Source of the DNA: Campylobacter concisus
GTDB lineage: Bacteria > Campylobacterota > Campylobacteria > Campylobacterales > Campylobacteraceae
Direction of reading: 5' to 3'
Assembly: GCF_003048535.1 (NCBI RefSeq)
Contig: NZ_PIRQ01000007.1
Coordinates: 62,001 to 126,000 of the forward strand
Length of the DNA stretch: 64,000 nt
Numbering within the stretch: the stretch's first letter is position 1; the number at the start of each line of letters is the position of its first letter. The notes under the pieces are model-generated. The model ran no database searches. It was not told the DNA's origin and saw only the letters and a list, made by a program, of their open reading frames with translations. Shown here piece by piece: positions 47,545-56,389 of the stretch. A program made the position numbers and the translations under genes.

Positions 47545-47580
47545 AAAAAATAGCAGAGCCAAAAAGCAGTTTCTAGCTCT
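47545..47580 (-). terminator. Probable terminator after greA
   Basis: On the minus strand AGAGC (47580-47576) pairs with GCTCT (47559-47555) across a 16-base loop, followed by GCTA and a run of T (47550-47545). It lies in the 63-base gap after greA. The stem is only 5 bp, so the call is tentative. Confidence 0.4.
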
Positions 47581-47593
47581 TTGTCCCATCTTT

Positions 47594-48079
47594 TTAGTCA
47601 AATTTTATAGGCTTGTAGCAAATTTTTACGATCTCAACGTCGCTTCTGCCTTTTGGTAAATTTAGCACAACTTCATCACCCTCGGCCTTACCTAAAAGCT
47701 GCTTTGCAAGAGGTGAGTTTATCGAGATATAGCCTTTATCGATGTCGCTTTCGCTAATGCCAACTATCGTATATGTATGCTCTATTTCGGTTTCCTCGTC
47801 CATTATCGTCACACTTGAGCCAAACCTAACTCTATCGTGCTCATAGCTACTTGGATCGATCACTTCGGCATTTGCTAAAAGTGCGCTAAGCTCAGCGATC
47901 CTAGCGTCTATAAAGGCTTGCTTCTCTTTTGCAGCGTGATACTCAGCATTTTCTTTTAGATCGCCGTGGCTTCTTGCGATGTCGATCTCAGTTACTATTT
48001 GAGGGCGTTGCACCAGCCTTAGGTCTTTTAGCTCAGCTTCTATCTTCTCATATCCGTGCATTGTCATTGGTTCACTCAT
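47594..48079 (-). CDS. greA: Transcription elongation factor GreA
   Basis: GreA rescues backtracked RNA polymerase by stimulating transcript cleavage. The 161 residues have the N-terminal coiled coil (about 1-77, with [36 protein letters not shown] bearing the acidic tip) and the C-terminal FKBP-like domain ([15 protein letters not shown] near 137-151). It lies 3 bases after lpxB. Confidence 0.97.
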   Translation of the reverse strand: MSEPMTMHGYEKIEAELKDLRLVQRPQIVTEIDIARSHGDLKENAEYHAAKEKQAFIDARIAELSALLANAEVIDPSSYEHDRVRFGSSVTIMDEETEIEHTYTIVGISESDIDKGYISINSPLAKQLLGKAEGDEVVLNLPKGRSDVEIVKICYKPIKFD

Positions 48080-48082
48080 TTT

Positions 48083-49117
48083 TTACTCCATATTTTTTAA
48101 AATTTTTACTACATTTTTACTGCTGCCATACCCTAAATAAGTCCTTAATTCATCGCAACCTTTTAAAAATTTCTGCCTATCGCAGCACTCATAAGCTCTT
48201 AGCAAATTTTCAGCCGTTGCAAACTCTTGGATAAATTCCTCATGAAGTGGCTCTTTGCCCATGAAGTCAAACATTATATTTGCAAGTCCTGCATGCTTGA
48301 TCTTTACAAATTTCCTAGCAATGAAAACGTCTATGGCTTTTGCCTTGTAAGCTAGCACAAATGGTGTGCCAATGAGCGCTGCTTCAAGTGTAGCCGTACC
48401 TGAGCAAACAAAGGCAAAGTTGCTCTCATACAAGGCTTCAGGCGTGTTTGAGATGACCTCAAAATCGCTCACGTCACCATAAATTTCACCCACTTTATCA
48501 AGTAAAAATGGTGGCACGACAAGTAGCCTTTTTGCTTCTATCTTTTTAGCAAGCTCTCTATAAACTGGCATCAGCCTTGAAATCTCTGACCTTCTTGATC
48601 CCGGCAAAAAAGCCACTTTGCCACTACTACTTAGGCTAGTTTTTTTAAGCTTTATCTCATCCATCAAAGGATGTCCCACGTATGTCGATCGGCTATAAAA
48701 TTTAGAGTCAAATGGCAAAATCGAAGCTAGGTTGTCACAGTATCTCTCCACAACGCTCACTCTTTTTGGCTTCCACGCCCAAACTTGTGGCAAGATGTAG
48801 TATGTCACAGCTACTTTTGCGCCAGCCTCTTTTATCGCCTTTGCAAGTGGCAGATTAAATGCTGGGCTGTCGATTAGCAGCACTGCATCAGCCTCTTTTG
48901 CCATCTGGCTCATCACTTTTATCGCTTTTTTTGCTTTAAAAATGAGCGGCAAAACCTCGACAAAACCCATAGCTGAAAACTCGCTACTTTTCATATATGG
49001 CGTGCCAAGCTCTTCGCTAAAAATTCCCATTAGCTCAAATTCGCCCTCGAAATTTTTCAAAATTTCTTTTAAATGCAAATTTGCCGATGGCTCAAGAGCG
49101 GAGACTAAAATTTTCAT
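48083..49117 (-). CDS. lpxB: Lipid-A-disaccharide synthase
   Basis: LpxB joins UDP-diacylglucosamine and lipid X to make the lipid A disaccharide. The 344 residues include [18 protein letters not shown] at the N-terminus (usually AGExSGD; here SALEPSAN, a common variant in this group), [25 protein letters not shown] (about 75-99), [15 protein letters not shown] (about 107-121), [15 protein letters not shown] (about 170-184) and [24 protein letters not shown]. It is slightly shorter than E. coli LpxB (382). It is divergent from surE across about 100 bases. Confidence 0.93.
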   Translation of the reverse strand: MKILVSALEPSANLHLKEILKNFEGEFELMGIFSEELGTPYMKSSEFSAMGFVEVLPLIFKAKKAIKVMSQMAKEADAVLLIDSPAFNLPLAKAIKEAGAKVAVTYYILPQVWAWKPKRVSVVERYCDNLASILPFDSKFYSRSTYVGHPLMDEIKLKKTSLSSSGKVAFLPGSRRSEISRLMPVYRELAKKIEAKRLLVVPPFLLDKVGEIYGDVSDFEVISNTPEALYESNFAFVCSGTATLEAALIGTPFVLAYKAKAIDVFIARKFVKIKHAGLANIMFDFMGKEPLHEEFIQEFATAENLLRAYECCDRQKFLKGCDELRTYLGYGSSKNVVKILKNME

Positions 49118-49219
49118 TTACACACTTTCATCAGGTCTTTTTTTAGGGGCATTATACGCAAAAATTCTTTAAAATTTTAAGAAAGCTGTGATAAAATCCA
49201 AGCCTTTAAAGGATAAAAT

Positions 49220-49996
49220 TTGAAAGAAATTTTGATAACAAATGACGATGGATTTGAGGCAACTGGCTTGCTTGCCTTAAAAGAAGCTTTAAGCGAGCTA
49301 GATGGCGTGAACGTCACGATCGTAGCTCCAAGCTCTGAAAAATCAGCCTGCGCTCACTCTTTGACACTCACAAGACCACTTAGGTTCATAAAACTTGATG
49401 ATAATTTTTTTAAACTCGATGACGCAACGCCAAGTGACTGCGTCTATCTCGCACTTCACGCACTTTATAACAAAAAGCCAGATCTAGTGATAAGCGGCAT
49501 AAATCACGGAGCAAATTTGGGTGAAGATATAACCTACTCTGGCACGTGCGGAGCGGCGATGGAGGGCGTTTTGCAAGGCATTAGAAGTATTGCCTTTTCG
49601 CAGTTTTATGCAAATAATTCATTAAATGAACTTGGCTTTGAGCTAGCAAAAGAGGTGGTGAAATTTATCGTATCAAAGGTGCTAGAGGGTGAAATTTCGC
49701 TAAATCAAAGAGAATTTCTAAATGTAAATATCCCAGCCGTAACTAGCAAAAATTTCAAAGGCTACTCCATCGTCCCAGCTGGCAAACGCACCTACGCCAC
49801 GCATGCTACGCTTAATCGCAACCCAAGAGGTATCGAGTACTACTGGCTTGGAAATGCTGCGCTTGAATACGAAAAAGGCGAGCCAAGTGACATCAGCAAG
49901 GTAAATGAGGGCTTTGCCACGATAACGCCCATAAAACTAAATATGACTTCATATGAGAGCTTGGAGAGCCTAAAGGGGAAATTTGATGCAAAATGA
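49220..49996 (+). CDS. surE: 5'/3'-nucleotidase SurE
   Basis: SurE is a metal-dependent phosphatase for nucleoside monophosphates and short polyphosphates, linked to stationary-phase survival. The 258 residues show ILITNDDGFEATGLLALKEAL with the metal-binding Asp pair, VTIVAPSSEKSACAHSLTL, DATPSDCVYLAL, PDLVISGINHGANLGEDITYSGTCGAAMEG (about 94-123) and a typical C-terminal region. The start codon is TTG with AAAGGA 6-7 bases upstream; no in-frame ATG lies near. It overlaps the next gene by 11 bases. Confidence 0.95.
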   Translation: MKEILITNDDGFEATGLLALKEALSELDGVNVTIVAPSSEKSACAHSLTLTRPLRFIKLDDNFFKLDDATPSDCVYLALHALYNKKPDLVISGINHGANLGEDITYSGTCGAAMEGVLQGIRSIAFSQFYANNSLNELGFELAKEVVKFIVSKVLEGEISLNQREFLNVNIPAVTSKNFKGYSIVPAGKRTYATHATLNRNPRGIEYYWLGNAALEYEKGEPSDISKVNEGFATITPIKLNMTSYESLESLKGKFDAK

Positions 49997-50636
49997 TAGA
50001 TTTACAAGGATAAGATGGCTCTTTGGTGAGGATGGTTTTAGCAGGCTTCAAAGCGCAAAAGTGCTAGTTTGTGGAGCTGGTGGTGTGGGTGGAATGTGCG
50101 TAGATGCGCTTGCTAGAAGCGGGGTCGGAAGCATCACGCTGATCGACAAAGACATTTTTGACGTGACAAATCAAAACCGCCAAATTTACAGCGAAAACGT
50201 AGGCGGCGTAAAGGTGGAGGAGTTTGCCAAAATTTATCCTTGCATCACGCCTATGCAGACGCTGATCACGCCTGAGTTTGTCACTGGATTTGACTTTAGT
50301 AAATTTGACGTGGTGATCGATGCTATCGATGATATCACCGCCAAGATTGCCCTTGCAAACGCAGTAGATCCTAGCAAATTTATAGCCTCGATGGGTGGGG
50401 CAAAAAGGGTTGATCCAACCAAGATCAAGGTGGCCTGCGTTTGGAAAACTTCGGTCGATCCACTAGCTAGAAAATATAGATATGAGCTCAAAAAATCAGG
50501 CTTTAGCGGTAAATTTGACGTGGTCTTTTCAACAGAAGAGCCACTTTGCAAGCCACTTGGAAGCTTCATGGGCGTGACTGCTTGCTTTGGGCTAAATTTA
50601 GCTTCACTAGCTGTTAAAAAGATAGTTGGGCAGTAA
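49986..50636 (+). CDS. tcdA: ThiF/MoeB-family protein, probable TcdA
   Basis: A 216-residue E1-like enzyme with the adenylation Rossmann motif VLVCGAGGVGGMCVDALARSG (about 27-47), GSITLIDKDIFDVTNQNRQ (about 50-68) and DVVIDAIDDITAKIALA. The start QNDRFTRIRWLFGEDGFSRL resembles TcdA (CsdL), which cyclises the N6-threonylcarbamoyl group of tRNA A37. Other ThiF-family roles are possible, since no partner gene is adjacent. I use the ATG at 49986; the TTG directly before it is less likely. An inverted repeat (AGCTGGC/GCCAGCT, 50674-50709) follows the gene. Confidence 0.75.
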   Translation: MQNDRFTRIRWLFGEDGFSRLQSAKVLVCGAGGVGGMCVDALARSGVGSITLIDKDIFDVTNQNRQIYSENVGGVKVEEFAKIYPCITPMQTLITPEFVTGFDFSKFDVVIDAIDDITAKIALANAVDPSKFIASMGGAKRVDPTKIKVACVWKTSVDPLARKYRYELKKSGFSGKFDVVFSTEEPLCKPLGSFMGVTACFGLNLASLAVKKIVGQ

Positions 50637-51450
50637 GTCAAAAATTTACTCTCCAAGCAAAATTTTAAATTAAAGCTGGCATTTTTGGATATAAATTTAA
50701 TAGCCAGCTCTACAAAATACGAATTTAACAATCCAAGATGAGAATCTAGCAAATTTTAAAATTTATAAGCGAGTAATTTCGGCTCTAAAATTTGAGATAA
50801 GCGGTAAGCAAAGCCAAGATTTTTAATCGAAACATTAACCCATAAGCCCTAAATCTTGGCTACAGCGTGGAAATCGCTTTTTTAGTAACAGGGGCTTATG
50901 GAAATTTTATAAAATCAAAAGAGAAAAACTAAACAAGACAAGGTAAATTCTCTTTGATTTTATGGAAGTATCATACAAATTTTAGTAGTCAATTCTTGCG
51001 AGTGAATGAAAGTTTTAAAATTTGCAAAGACGGCTTGATTAAATTTGCAATTTTTTATTCAAAAGGGAGGCAAGTGGACTTAATTTTACTTCTCAGGCTC
51101 GCAACTACGTGGCAGACACGAAGTCCATCCCCTTATCCCCCTCCTTGCCCCTTTTTTAATCCACCCCCTCGCACATTCAAGGGGCATGTGCTAGTACTTC
51201 GCACTGCATGCGGTCTAAACTCTATCAAATTTAAAATTTAAGAGTGAGCATATCACGCTTCTAAATTTAGTGGCGAATATTTATGAATCCTAAAATTAGT
51301 AAGTTGCTAAGGCAAATGAGTAAGATTTTAAAATTTGTAAAGATAGTAAAATCTATTTTTTTAAATAGAGACTTTGAATTTTAAAAATTTATATAGTTTT
51401 CGGATTAAATTCAAATCAGCCAGCTGCAAATTTAGCAGCCAGCTAAAATT
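50637..51450. repeat. 814-base non-coding block with repeats, copy 2
   Basis: No credible gene lies here. From left to right: an AGCTGGC/GCCAGCT inverted repeat (50674-50709); GAGTAATTTCGGCTCT (50771-50786) shared with copy 1; a 155-base insert of crossing inverted repeats (50811-50966); AGTAGTCAATTCTTGCGAGT (50984-51003) shared with copy 1; a C-rich segment (about 51120-51180) and a GCATG...CATGC palindrome (about 51185-51215), both related to copy 1; then AT-rich sequence and two AGCCAGCT repeats (51418-51444) next to the leuA stop. The octamer AGCCAGCT also occurs at 50702, so the block is bracketed by it. Origin is unknown; a decayed mobile or REP-like element is possible. Confidence 0.5.
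50811..50966. other. Crossing inverted repeats, possible structured RNA
   Basis: Three inverted repeats are packed here. (a) AGCCAAGATTT (50812-50822) with AAATCTTGGCT (50851-50861), perfect over 11 bp. (b) CCATAAGCCC (50840-50849) with GGGCTTATGG (50892-50901), perfect over 10 bp. (c) ATAAAATCAAAAGAGAA (about 50909-50925) with TTCTCTTTGATTTTAT (50949-50964), 16 bp with one bulged base. The left arm of b lies in the loop of a and its right arm outside, so a and b form a pseudoknot or two exclusive folds. The block is absent from the related repeat at the window's left end. Neither strand nor function is known. Confidence 0.4.
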
Positions 51451-52965
51451 TTAGTTTTTATGTATGCGAAGGTAGCTATTTAGTGCGCCAACATAGGCTT
51501 TTGCGCTTGCCATCATAGTATCTATGTCAAGTCCATGGCCTATTACAGCCGTTTTGCCCTCAAACTCGACCTTTACATCAACCTTTGCAAGTGCGTCTTT
51601 ACCTTGGGAAACAGATGCCACTTTATAGTCTTTTAGTGTACCGCTAATGCCACTAATACGATCAACTACCTTAAATATCGCATCAGCGGTACCATTTCCT
51701 AGAGCTGAGTCGCTGATGATCTCATCATTGTGTTTTATGCTAATTGAAGCGCTTGCAAGGCTTCCGCCGCTACTTTGAAGAAGAGCCGTGATCTCATAAG
51801 CTTGTGGAATTTTTGTAATCTCTTCAGCTACAAGAGCTCTGATATCATCATCAAATATCTCTTTTTTCTTATCAGCTAGCTCTTTAAATTTTTCAAAAGC
51901 CTTATTAAGAGCATCGCTATCAAGGTCAAATCCAAGGCTAGCAAGCTTATCTTTAAACGCGTGGCGACCACTATGCTTACCTAAAACAAGAGAATTTTTC
52001 TCAAGGCCTATACTCTCAGCGCTAATTATCTCATAGGTCTCTTTATGTTTTAGCACGCCGTCTTGATGTATGCCACTCTCATGAGCAAATGCGTTTTTAC
52101 CAACGATAGCTTTGTTTGGTTGAGGCTCAATGCCTATAATACTAGCAATCAGTCTTGAAGTTGGATAAATTTCTTTTGAGATAATGTCTGTATAAAGTGG
52201 AGCAAAGACGTCTTGGCGAGTTTTAATAGCCATCACGATCTCTTCAAGTGCAGCATTTCCAGCACGCTCACCTATGCCATTGATCGTACCTTCGACCTGC
52301 CTTGCGCCAGCTTTTATAGCCGCTAACGAGTTTGCCGTAGCCATGCCTAAGTCATTATGATTATGTACAGAGATTATCGCTCTATCGCCTACAAATTTTA
52401 CTATTTCACTAATGCGAGCAGTTATCTCTTCAGGATATAAATAACCAACTGTATCAGGGATATTTAAAGTTCTTGCACCCGCATTTATGGCAGCATCACA
52501 AATTTCTTTTAAAAAGCTCATTTCACTTCTACAAGCGTCCTCGCAGCTAAACTCCACATCATCGCAAAAGGTTTTTGCGTATTTTATAGACTCGATTGCA
52601 CGTTTTATTACTTCATCTGGGCTCATTTTTAGCTTGTACTCCATATGAATTGGGCTTGTCGCTATAAATGTATGAATTCTCTTATTTTTAGCTGGAGCCA
52701 ATGCCTCGCCAGCTGCCTTAATATCACGCTCAACTGCGCGTGCAAGAGAGCAAACCTTGATATTTGAGGCTTGCTTTGCTATTTGATTTACCGCATCAAA
52801 GTCCCCTGGGCTTGCTGCTGCAAATCCAGCCTCCATAACATCCACACCAAGCCTTTCAAGCTGAAGTGCGATCTGTAATTTTTCAGCTGTATTCATCGAT
52901 GCACCAGGGCTTTGCTCACCATCTCTTAAAGTCGTATCAAAGATTATAATTTTATTCTTATCCAT
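51451..52965 (-). CDS. leuA: 2-isopropylmalate synthase
   Basis: LeuA condenses acetyl-CoA with 2-ketoisovalerate, the committed step of leucine synthesis. The 504 residues contain a TIM-barrel catalytic domain starting [20 protein letters not shown], with [40 protein letters not shown] (about 198-237) and [12 protein letters not shown]. The C-terminal leucine-binding regulatory domain (about 395-500) ends [11 protein letters not shown]. The RBS is AAAAGGACAAAA. The 65 bases upstream follow a Leu-rich leader ORF, so leucine-responsive control is likely in addition to feedback inhibition. No leuB, leuC or leuD is in the window. Confidence 0.97.
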   Translation of the reverse strand: MDKNKIIIFDTTLRDGEQSPGASMNTAEKLQIALQLERLGVDVMEAGFAAASPGDFDAVNQIAKQASNIKVCSLARAVERDIKAAGEALAPAKNKRIHTFIATSPIHMEYKLKMSPDEVIKRAIESIKYAKTFCDDVEFSCEDACRSEMSFLKEICDAAINAGARTLNIPDTVGYLYPEEITARISEIVKFVGDRAIISVHNHNDLGMATANSLAAIKAGARQVEGTINGIGERAGNAALEEIVMAIKTRQDVFAPLYTDIISKEIYPTSRLIASIIGIEPQPNKAIVGKNAFAHESGIHQDGVLKHKETYEIISAESIGLEKNSLVLGKHSGRHAFKDKLASLGFDLDSDALNKAFEKFKELADKKKEIFDDDIRALVAEEITKIPQAYEITALLQSSGGSLASASISIKHNDEIISDSALGNGTADAIFKVVDRISGISGTLKDYKVASVSQGKDALAKVDVKVEFEGKTAVIGHGLDIDTMMASAKAYVGALNSYLRIHKN

Positions 52966-53029
52966 TTTTGTCCTTTTTTTATTTTTATATTTAAATTTTA
53001 AATTTAATGAGTTAAATAAATAGAAATTT

Positions 53030-53043
53030 GCTACCTAAGTAGC
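53030..53043 (-). promoter_or_regulatory. Hairpin over the Leu codons of the leuA leader
   Basis: GCTAC pairs with GTAGC across a 4-base loop. The hairpin contains the last two Leu codons, the Arg codon and the stop codon of the leader ORF, so a ribosome stalled on Leu codons would keep it open. Downstream, an AT-rich TAAAT/ATTTA hairpin sits shortly before the leuA RBS, but I find no GC-rich stem with a T run, so a classic intrinsic attenuator is not evident. Confidence 0.4.
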
Positions 53044-53114
53044 AGCAGTAGAGAGTTTTTGATTTCGATTTTTGGTAAAAATTTACGTGATTTTATGACG
53101 CCATTTTCGCTCAT
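53031..53114 (-). CDS. leuL: leuA leader peptide with five Leu codons
   Basis: A 27-codon [16 protein letters not shown] then PKIEIKNS, ends in five consecutive Leu codons (CTA CTG CTG CTA CTT), one Arg codon and TAG. AAGGAG lies 5 bases before the ATG. The ATG overlaps the pssA stop codon as ATGA, so the leader is probably coupled to pssA translation. leuA begins 65 bases downstream. This is the layout of amino-acid leader peptides that sense charged leucyl-tRNA by ribosome stalling in other bacteria. That the mechanism is transcription attenuation is inference; translational or Rho-based control is equally possible. Confidence 0.75.
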   Translation of the reverse strand: MSENGVIKSRKFLPKIEIKNSLLLLLR

Positions 53115-53842
53115 TCGCTCTCCTTTTTTTTGGAATTTTTACTAAACATTATAGTGGCTCTTACTATACCATAAAGCATATAGACGCTCATAACCAAAGT
53201 CGCACTTTCAAATGGATATAGATAAAGCATCGAAAACGCAACTACAAGAGCTACTAAAATTCTTATCACATGGGTTTGTTTTAAATTTATTTTTTTAAAA
53301 CTTGGATAGCGGATGTTGCTAACCATTAAAGCTGCCAGAGTAGCTTCAAGTAGCATCAAGCACCACTCAAATCCTTCTAAAAAAGTATAGTCGATATAAA
53401 TTCCAACCCAAAGTACGCTCACAATAGCTGCTGATGGTATAGGAAGTCCGATAAAAACATTTGGCTCATATGTGCCAGTAGTGACATTAAAACGAGCAAG
53501 CCTAATAGCTCCAAAAACCACGAACATAGCAGCTATAAGTGCCCCAAATCTGCCAAAATTTTTACCAATAGTCAAATAAAATAAAATCGCTGGCGCTACA
53601 CCAAAAGCAACAAGATCTGCAAGACTATCAAACTCTACCCCAAATTTGCTAGTTGTCTTTGTAAGTCTAGCCACACGTCCATCAAGTCCATCTAAAATAA
53701 GCGATAAGATGATATAAATAATGGCTTTAAAATAGTTACCTTGAATAGATGAAATAATGCTAATAACACCCAAAAAAGCACTAGCTGCTGTAAATAAATT
53801 TGGCAAGATATACATTAGTTGCATCTTTTGTATGTTATTCAT
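53111..53842 (-). CDS. pssA: CDP-diacylglycerol-serine O-phosphatidyltransferase
   Basis: PssA makes phosphatidylserine from CDP-diacylglycerol and serine in the inner membrane. The 243 residues contain the CDP-alcohol phosphotransferase motif DGLDGRVARLTKTTSKFG followed by EFDSLAD (about 52-76; form DG-x2-AR-x8-G-x3-D-x3-D) and about six further hydrophobic segments. I start at MNNIQKM with GAGGGA upstream; the TTG six codons earlier lies inside that RBS region. The start overlaps the end of psd by 8 bases, so the two consecutive enzymes of phosphatidylethanolamine synthesis are coupled. Confidence 0.94.
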   Translation of the reverse strand: MNNIQKMQLMYILPNLFTAASAFLGVISIISSIQGNYFKAIIYIILSLILDGLDGRVARLTKTTSKFGVEFDSLADLVAFGVAPAILFYLTIGKNFGRFGALIAAMFVVFGAIRLARFNVTTGTYEPNVFIGLPIPSAAIVSVLWVGIYIDYTFLEGFEWCLMLLEATLAALMVSNIRYPSFKKINLKQTHVIRILVALVVAFSMLYLYPFESATLVMSVYMLYGIVRATIMFSKNSKKKESE

Positions 53843-54461
53843 CTCTTTTTCCCTCTTCAAAATATCCCAAAAGTGAAGCAGCCTTTACGCTTTCTCCAAC
53901 GCTTACACATATCTTAGTATCTCTTGGCAAGTATAAAATCACCTCACCACTTCCTAAAAAACCAAATTTTCTAGATGCTTTTAGACTAGTAACATTTGAA
54001 ATTTCTAAACTTCGACTGAAAGCTCCAGCTATAATTTTCATAACAAATTTTATATTTTCTTTTTCAAAGCGAATAATCGCTCTTTCATTTAAAAATTCTG
54101 AAATTTTCATAGCCTGGCATAAGAATAAGCCATGTCTTTTGCGTATTTCAGCTACTTTTACATCACTTACAGCCCTTAATGTACCAACATCAAAAAAAGA
54201 TTTTTTTATGACGATCTTAGCTACTTCATTATTATCAAAATTTGAAGCACTGATCTCTTTTATCTTGCCATCAATCGGCGATAGTAAAGCCAATTTATCA
54301 TCAGAAAATGGCTCTCTCTCAGGATCTCTGAAAAAATAAAGTCCCAAAAAAAGTAAAATAGCAAAAAGTAGTGGCAAGATCCCAAATAGCAAAGATAAAA
54401 CAAATAAAATTAGAAAAAATAATATAAATTTATATCCTGCTTTCGCGATATAGCCACTCAT
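53835..54461 (-). CDS. psd: Phosphatidylserine decarboxylase, short form
   Basis: Psd decarboxylates phosphatidylserine to phosphatidylethanolamine with a pyruvoyl group made by self-cleavage. The 208 residues belong to the short class: two N-terminal hydrophobic segments (about 10-42), RDPEREPFSDDKLALLSPIDGKI (about 46-68), and the self-processing Gly-Ser in FGFLGSGEVILYLP (about 169-182). It lies between ftsH (2-base gap) and pssA (8-base overlap). Confidence 0.92.
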   Translation of the reverse strand: MSGYIAKAGYKFILFFLILFVLSLLFGILPLLFAILLFLGLYFFRDPEREPFSDDKLALLSPIDGKIKEISASNFDNNEVAKIVIKKSFFDVGTLRAVSDVKVAEIRKRHGLFLCQAMKISEFLNERAIIRFEKENIKFVMKIIAGAFSRSLEISNVTSLKASRKFGFLGSGEVILYLPRDTKICVSVGESVKAASLLGYFEEGKRDE

Positions 54462-54463
54462 TT

Positions 54464-56389
54464 TTATTCCTCTTTTTTACTCTTTTCGTCTTCTTCGGTC
54501 TCTACGAGTCTGCTCTCTAGATCATTTTCGATCTCATAGTTTTTAATGATCTCTCTAACTCTTTTTCCTTCGATCGTTTCTTCTTCATAAAGTGCTGATA
54601 CCATATTTTCAATAGCACCTTTATAAATTTCAAGCAAACCAAGCACAGCTGTGTATCTTTCATGAAGAAGTGTTTTTACAAACTCATCAACCTTTTCAGC
54701 CATCTTATCACTGTAATCTTTGATGCTTTGACCGCCATTTAAAAACGTAGCACGTTGCTTTTCAAGCACCATAAGACCAGCAACATCGCTCATACCATAC
54801 ATACTAACCATAGCTTTTATGATATCGGTCGCGCGCTCTAGGTCGTTGCTAGCTCCAGTTGAAATTTCTTTAATAAATACCTCTTCAGCAGCTCTACCAG
54901 CCAAAAGCACATCTACTTCTGCTATCAGTTCATGCTTTTGCATCATAAATTTATTCTCTTCAGGTGTGTTTAGAGTATAGCCAAGTGCCGCAAGACCACG
55001 TGGTACGACTGAGACTTTTGTTACCCTTTTTGCACCTTTTGTTAGCTCAGCTATCAAGGCATGACCACACTCATGATAAGTGACGATCCTTTTTTCTTTT
55101 GGATTTACGCGGCGAGACTTTTTCTCAAGACCAGCAATCGATCTCTCAACGGCCTCCACAAGATCGGCCTGCTCGACAAAAGTCTTTGACTTACGTCCTG
55201 CAAGAAGTGCTGCCTCATTTATGATATTTTCAAGATCAGCACCAGCTAAACCAGTCGTAAGCCTTGCAATATCTTCGATATTTACATCCTTACCAATCTT
55301 TACATCTTTCATGTGAACTTTTAAAATGTCGCAGCGTCCTTTAAAATCAGGCTTATCAACAAGCACTTGCCTATCAAATCTACCTGGTCTTAAAAGCGCA
55401 GCATCCAAAACTTCAGGTCTATTTGTAGCAGCTATAACAATGACTGGCGACTTGTCCGCATCAAAGCCGTCCATCTCAGAAAGAAGCTGATTTAGCGTCT
55501 GCTCTCTCTCGTCATTGCCGCCCATCGGACCAGAATTTCTACTTTTACCGATCGCATCGATCTCATCTATAAAAACGATCGCTGGAGCCTCTTTTTTAGC
55601 ATTTTCAAAAAGATCTCTAACCCTACTTGCGCCAACACCGACAAACATCTCTATAAAGCTTGATGCTGACATAGAGAAAAATGGAACACTAGCCTCGCCT
55701 GCAACTGCTCTTGCAAGAAGCGTTTTACCAGTACCTGGAGGGCCAACTAGTAAAATACCTTTTGGAATTTTTGCCCCAAGTCTTAGATATTTATCAGGAC
55801 TTTTTAGATAATCAACTATCTCTTGAACCTCTTCTTTTGCCTCTTCGACACCTGCGACATCATCAAACTTAACTTTTGGTTTTTCAGAATTTATAAGTTT
55901 TTTTGCACTTCCTATGCCAAGTATGCCACCGCCAATATTCTTTTGCATACGACTAGCAATAAACATCCAAATGGCAAAAAATATAAATACTGGGATTATC
56001 CATGAAAATATAAGATCACCAAACCAGTTATTTTCGCTATAAACGCTATAAGTTATGCCATTTTGCTCAAGTATACCAATGAGCGTTGGATCATTTATAC
56101 GTTTTGCAAGATAGATAGTTTTGTCACTACCTATGCCTTTTATGGTAGTTTCTGAGATAGCAACCTCATTTAGCTGCTTATTTTTTAACATATCTTTAAA
56201 CTCAGAATAAGCTACCATTTTACTCTGGGCATTGCTATTTAGCCCAAAAGAGCCACCTAGTCCGTCTCCACTAAAGCTTCTAAAAGCTAAAACTATAACT
56301 ATTGCAAAAATGGCAAAAATGAAAATAGGATTTTTATTAAAAAAACCGTTATTGTTGCCATTATTTTGGTTATTATTTTGGTTATTCAT
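54464..56389 (-). CDS. ftsH: ATP-dependent zinc metalloprotease FtsH
   Basis: FtsH is a membrane-anchored hexameric AAA+ protease that degrades misfolded membrane proteins and regulators. The 641 residues show an Asn-rich start ([14 protein letters not shown]), TM1 (about 20-36), a periplasmic domain, TM2 (about 126-145), Walker A GPPGTGKT (216-223), Walker B IVFIDEID (about 271-278), the second-region-of-homology arginines in LLRPGRFDR, and the zinc motif HECGH (439-443). It overlaps prmA by 8 bases. Confidence 0.97.
   Translation of the reverse strand: MNNQNNNQNNGNNNGFFNKNPIFIFAIFAIVIVLAFRSFSGDGLGGSFGLNSNAQSKMVAYSEFKDMLKNKQLNEVAISETTIKGIGSDKTIYLAKRINDPTLIGILEQNGITYSVYSENNWFGDLIFSWIIPVFIFFAIWMFIASRMQKNIGGGILGIGSAKKLINSEKPKVKFDDVAGVEEAKEEVQEIVDYLKSPDKYLRLGAKIPKGILLVGPPGTGKTLLARAVAGEASVPFFSMSASSFIEMFVGVGASRVRDLFENAKKEAPAIVFIDEIDAIGKSRNSGPMGGNDEREQTLNQLLSEMDGFDADKSPVIVIAATNRPEVLDAALLRPGRFDRQVLVDKPDFKGRCDILKVHMKDVKIGKDVNIEDIARLTTGLAGADLENIINEAALLAGRKSKTFVEQADLVEAVERSIAGLEKKSRRVNPKEKRIVTYHECGHALIAELTKGAKRVTKVSVVPRGLAALGYTLNTPEENKFMMQKHELIAEVDVLLAGRAAEEVFIKEISTGASNDLERATDIIKAMVSMYGMSDVAGLMVLEKQRATFLNGGQSIKDYSDKMAEKVDEFVKTLLHERYTAVLGLLEIYKGAIENMVSALYEEETIEGKRVREIIKNYEIENDLESRLVETEEDEKSKKEE

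Noticed and set aside
50864-50883. Hairpin AGCG/CGCT followed by TTTTTT as a terminator
   Set aside because: Only a 4-bp stem, and the bases lie between the arms of longer crossing repeats, so an independent terminator is doubtful.
50954-51241. 95-residue plus-strand ORF in the repeat block
   Set aside because: Pro/Ser/Thr-rich low-complexity translation of the C-rich repeat; no RBS; the related copy at 1-240 does not keep the frame.
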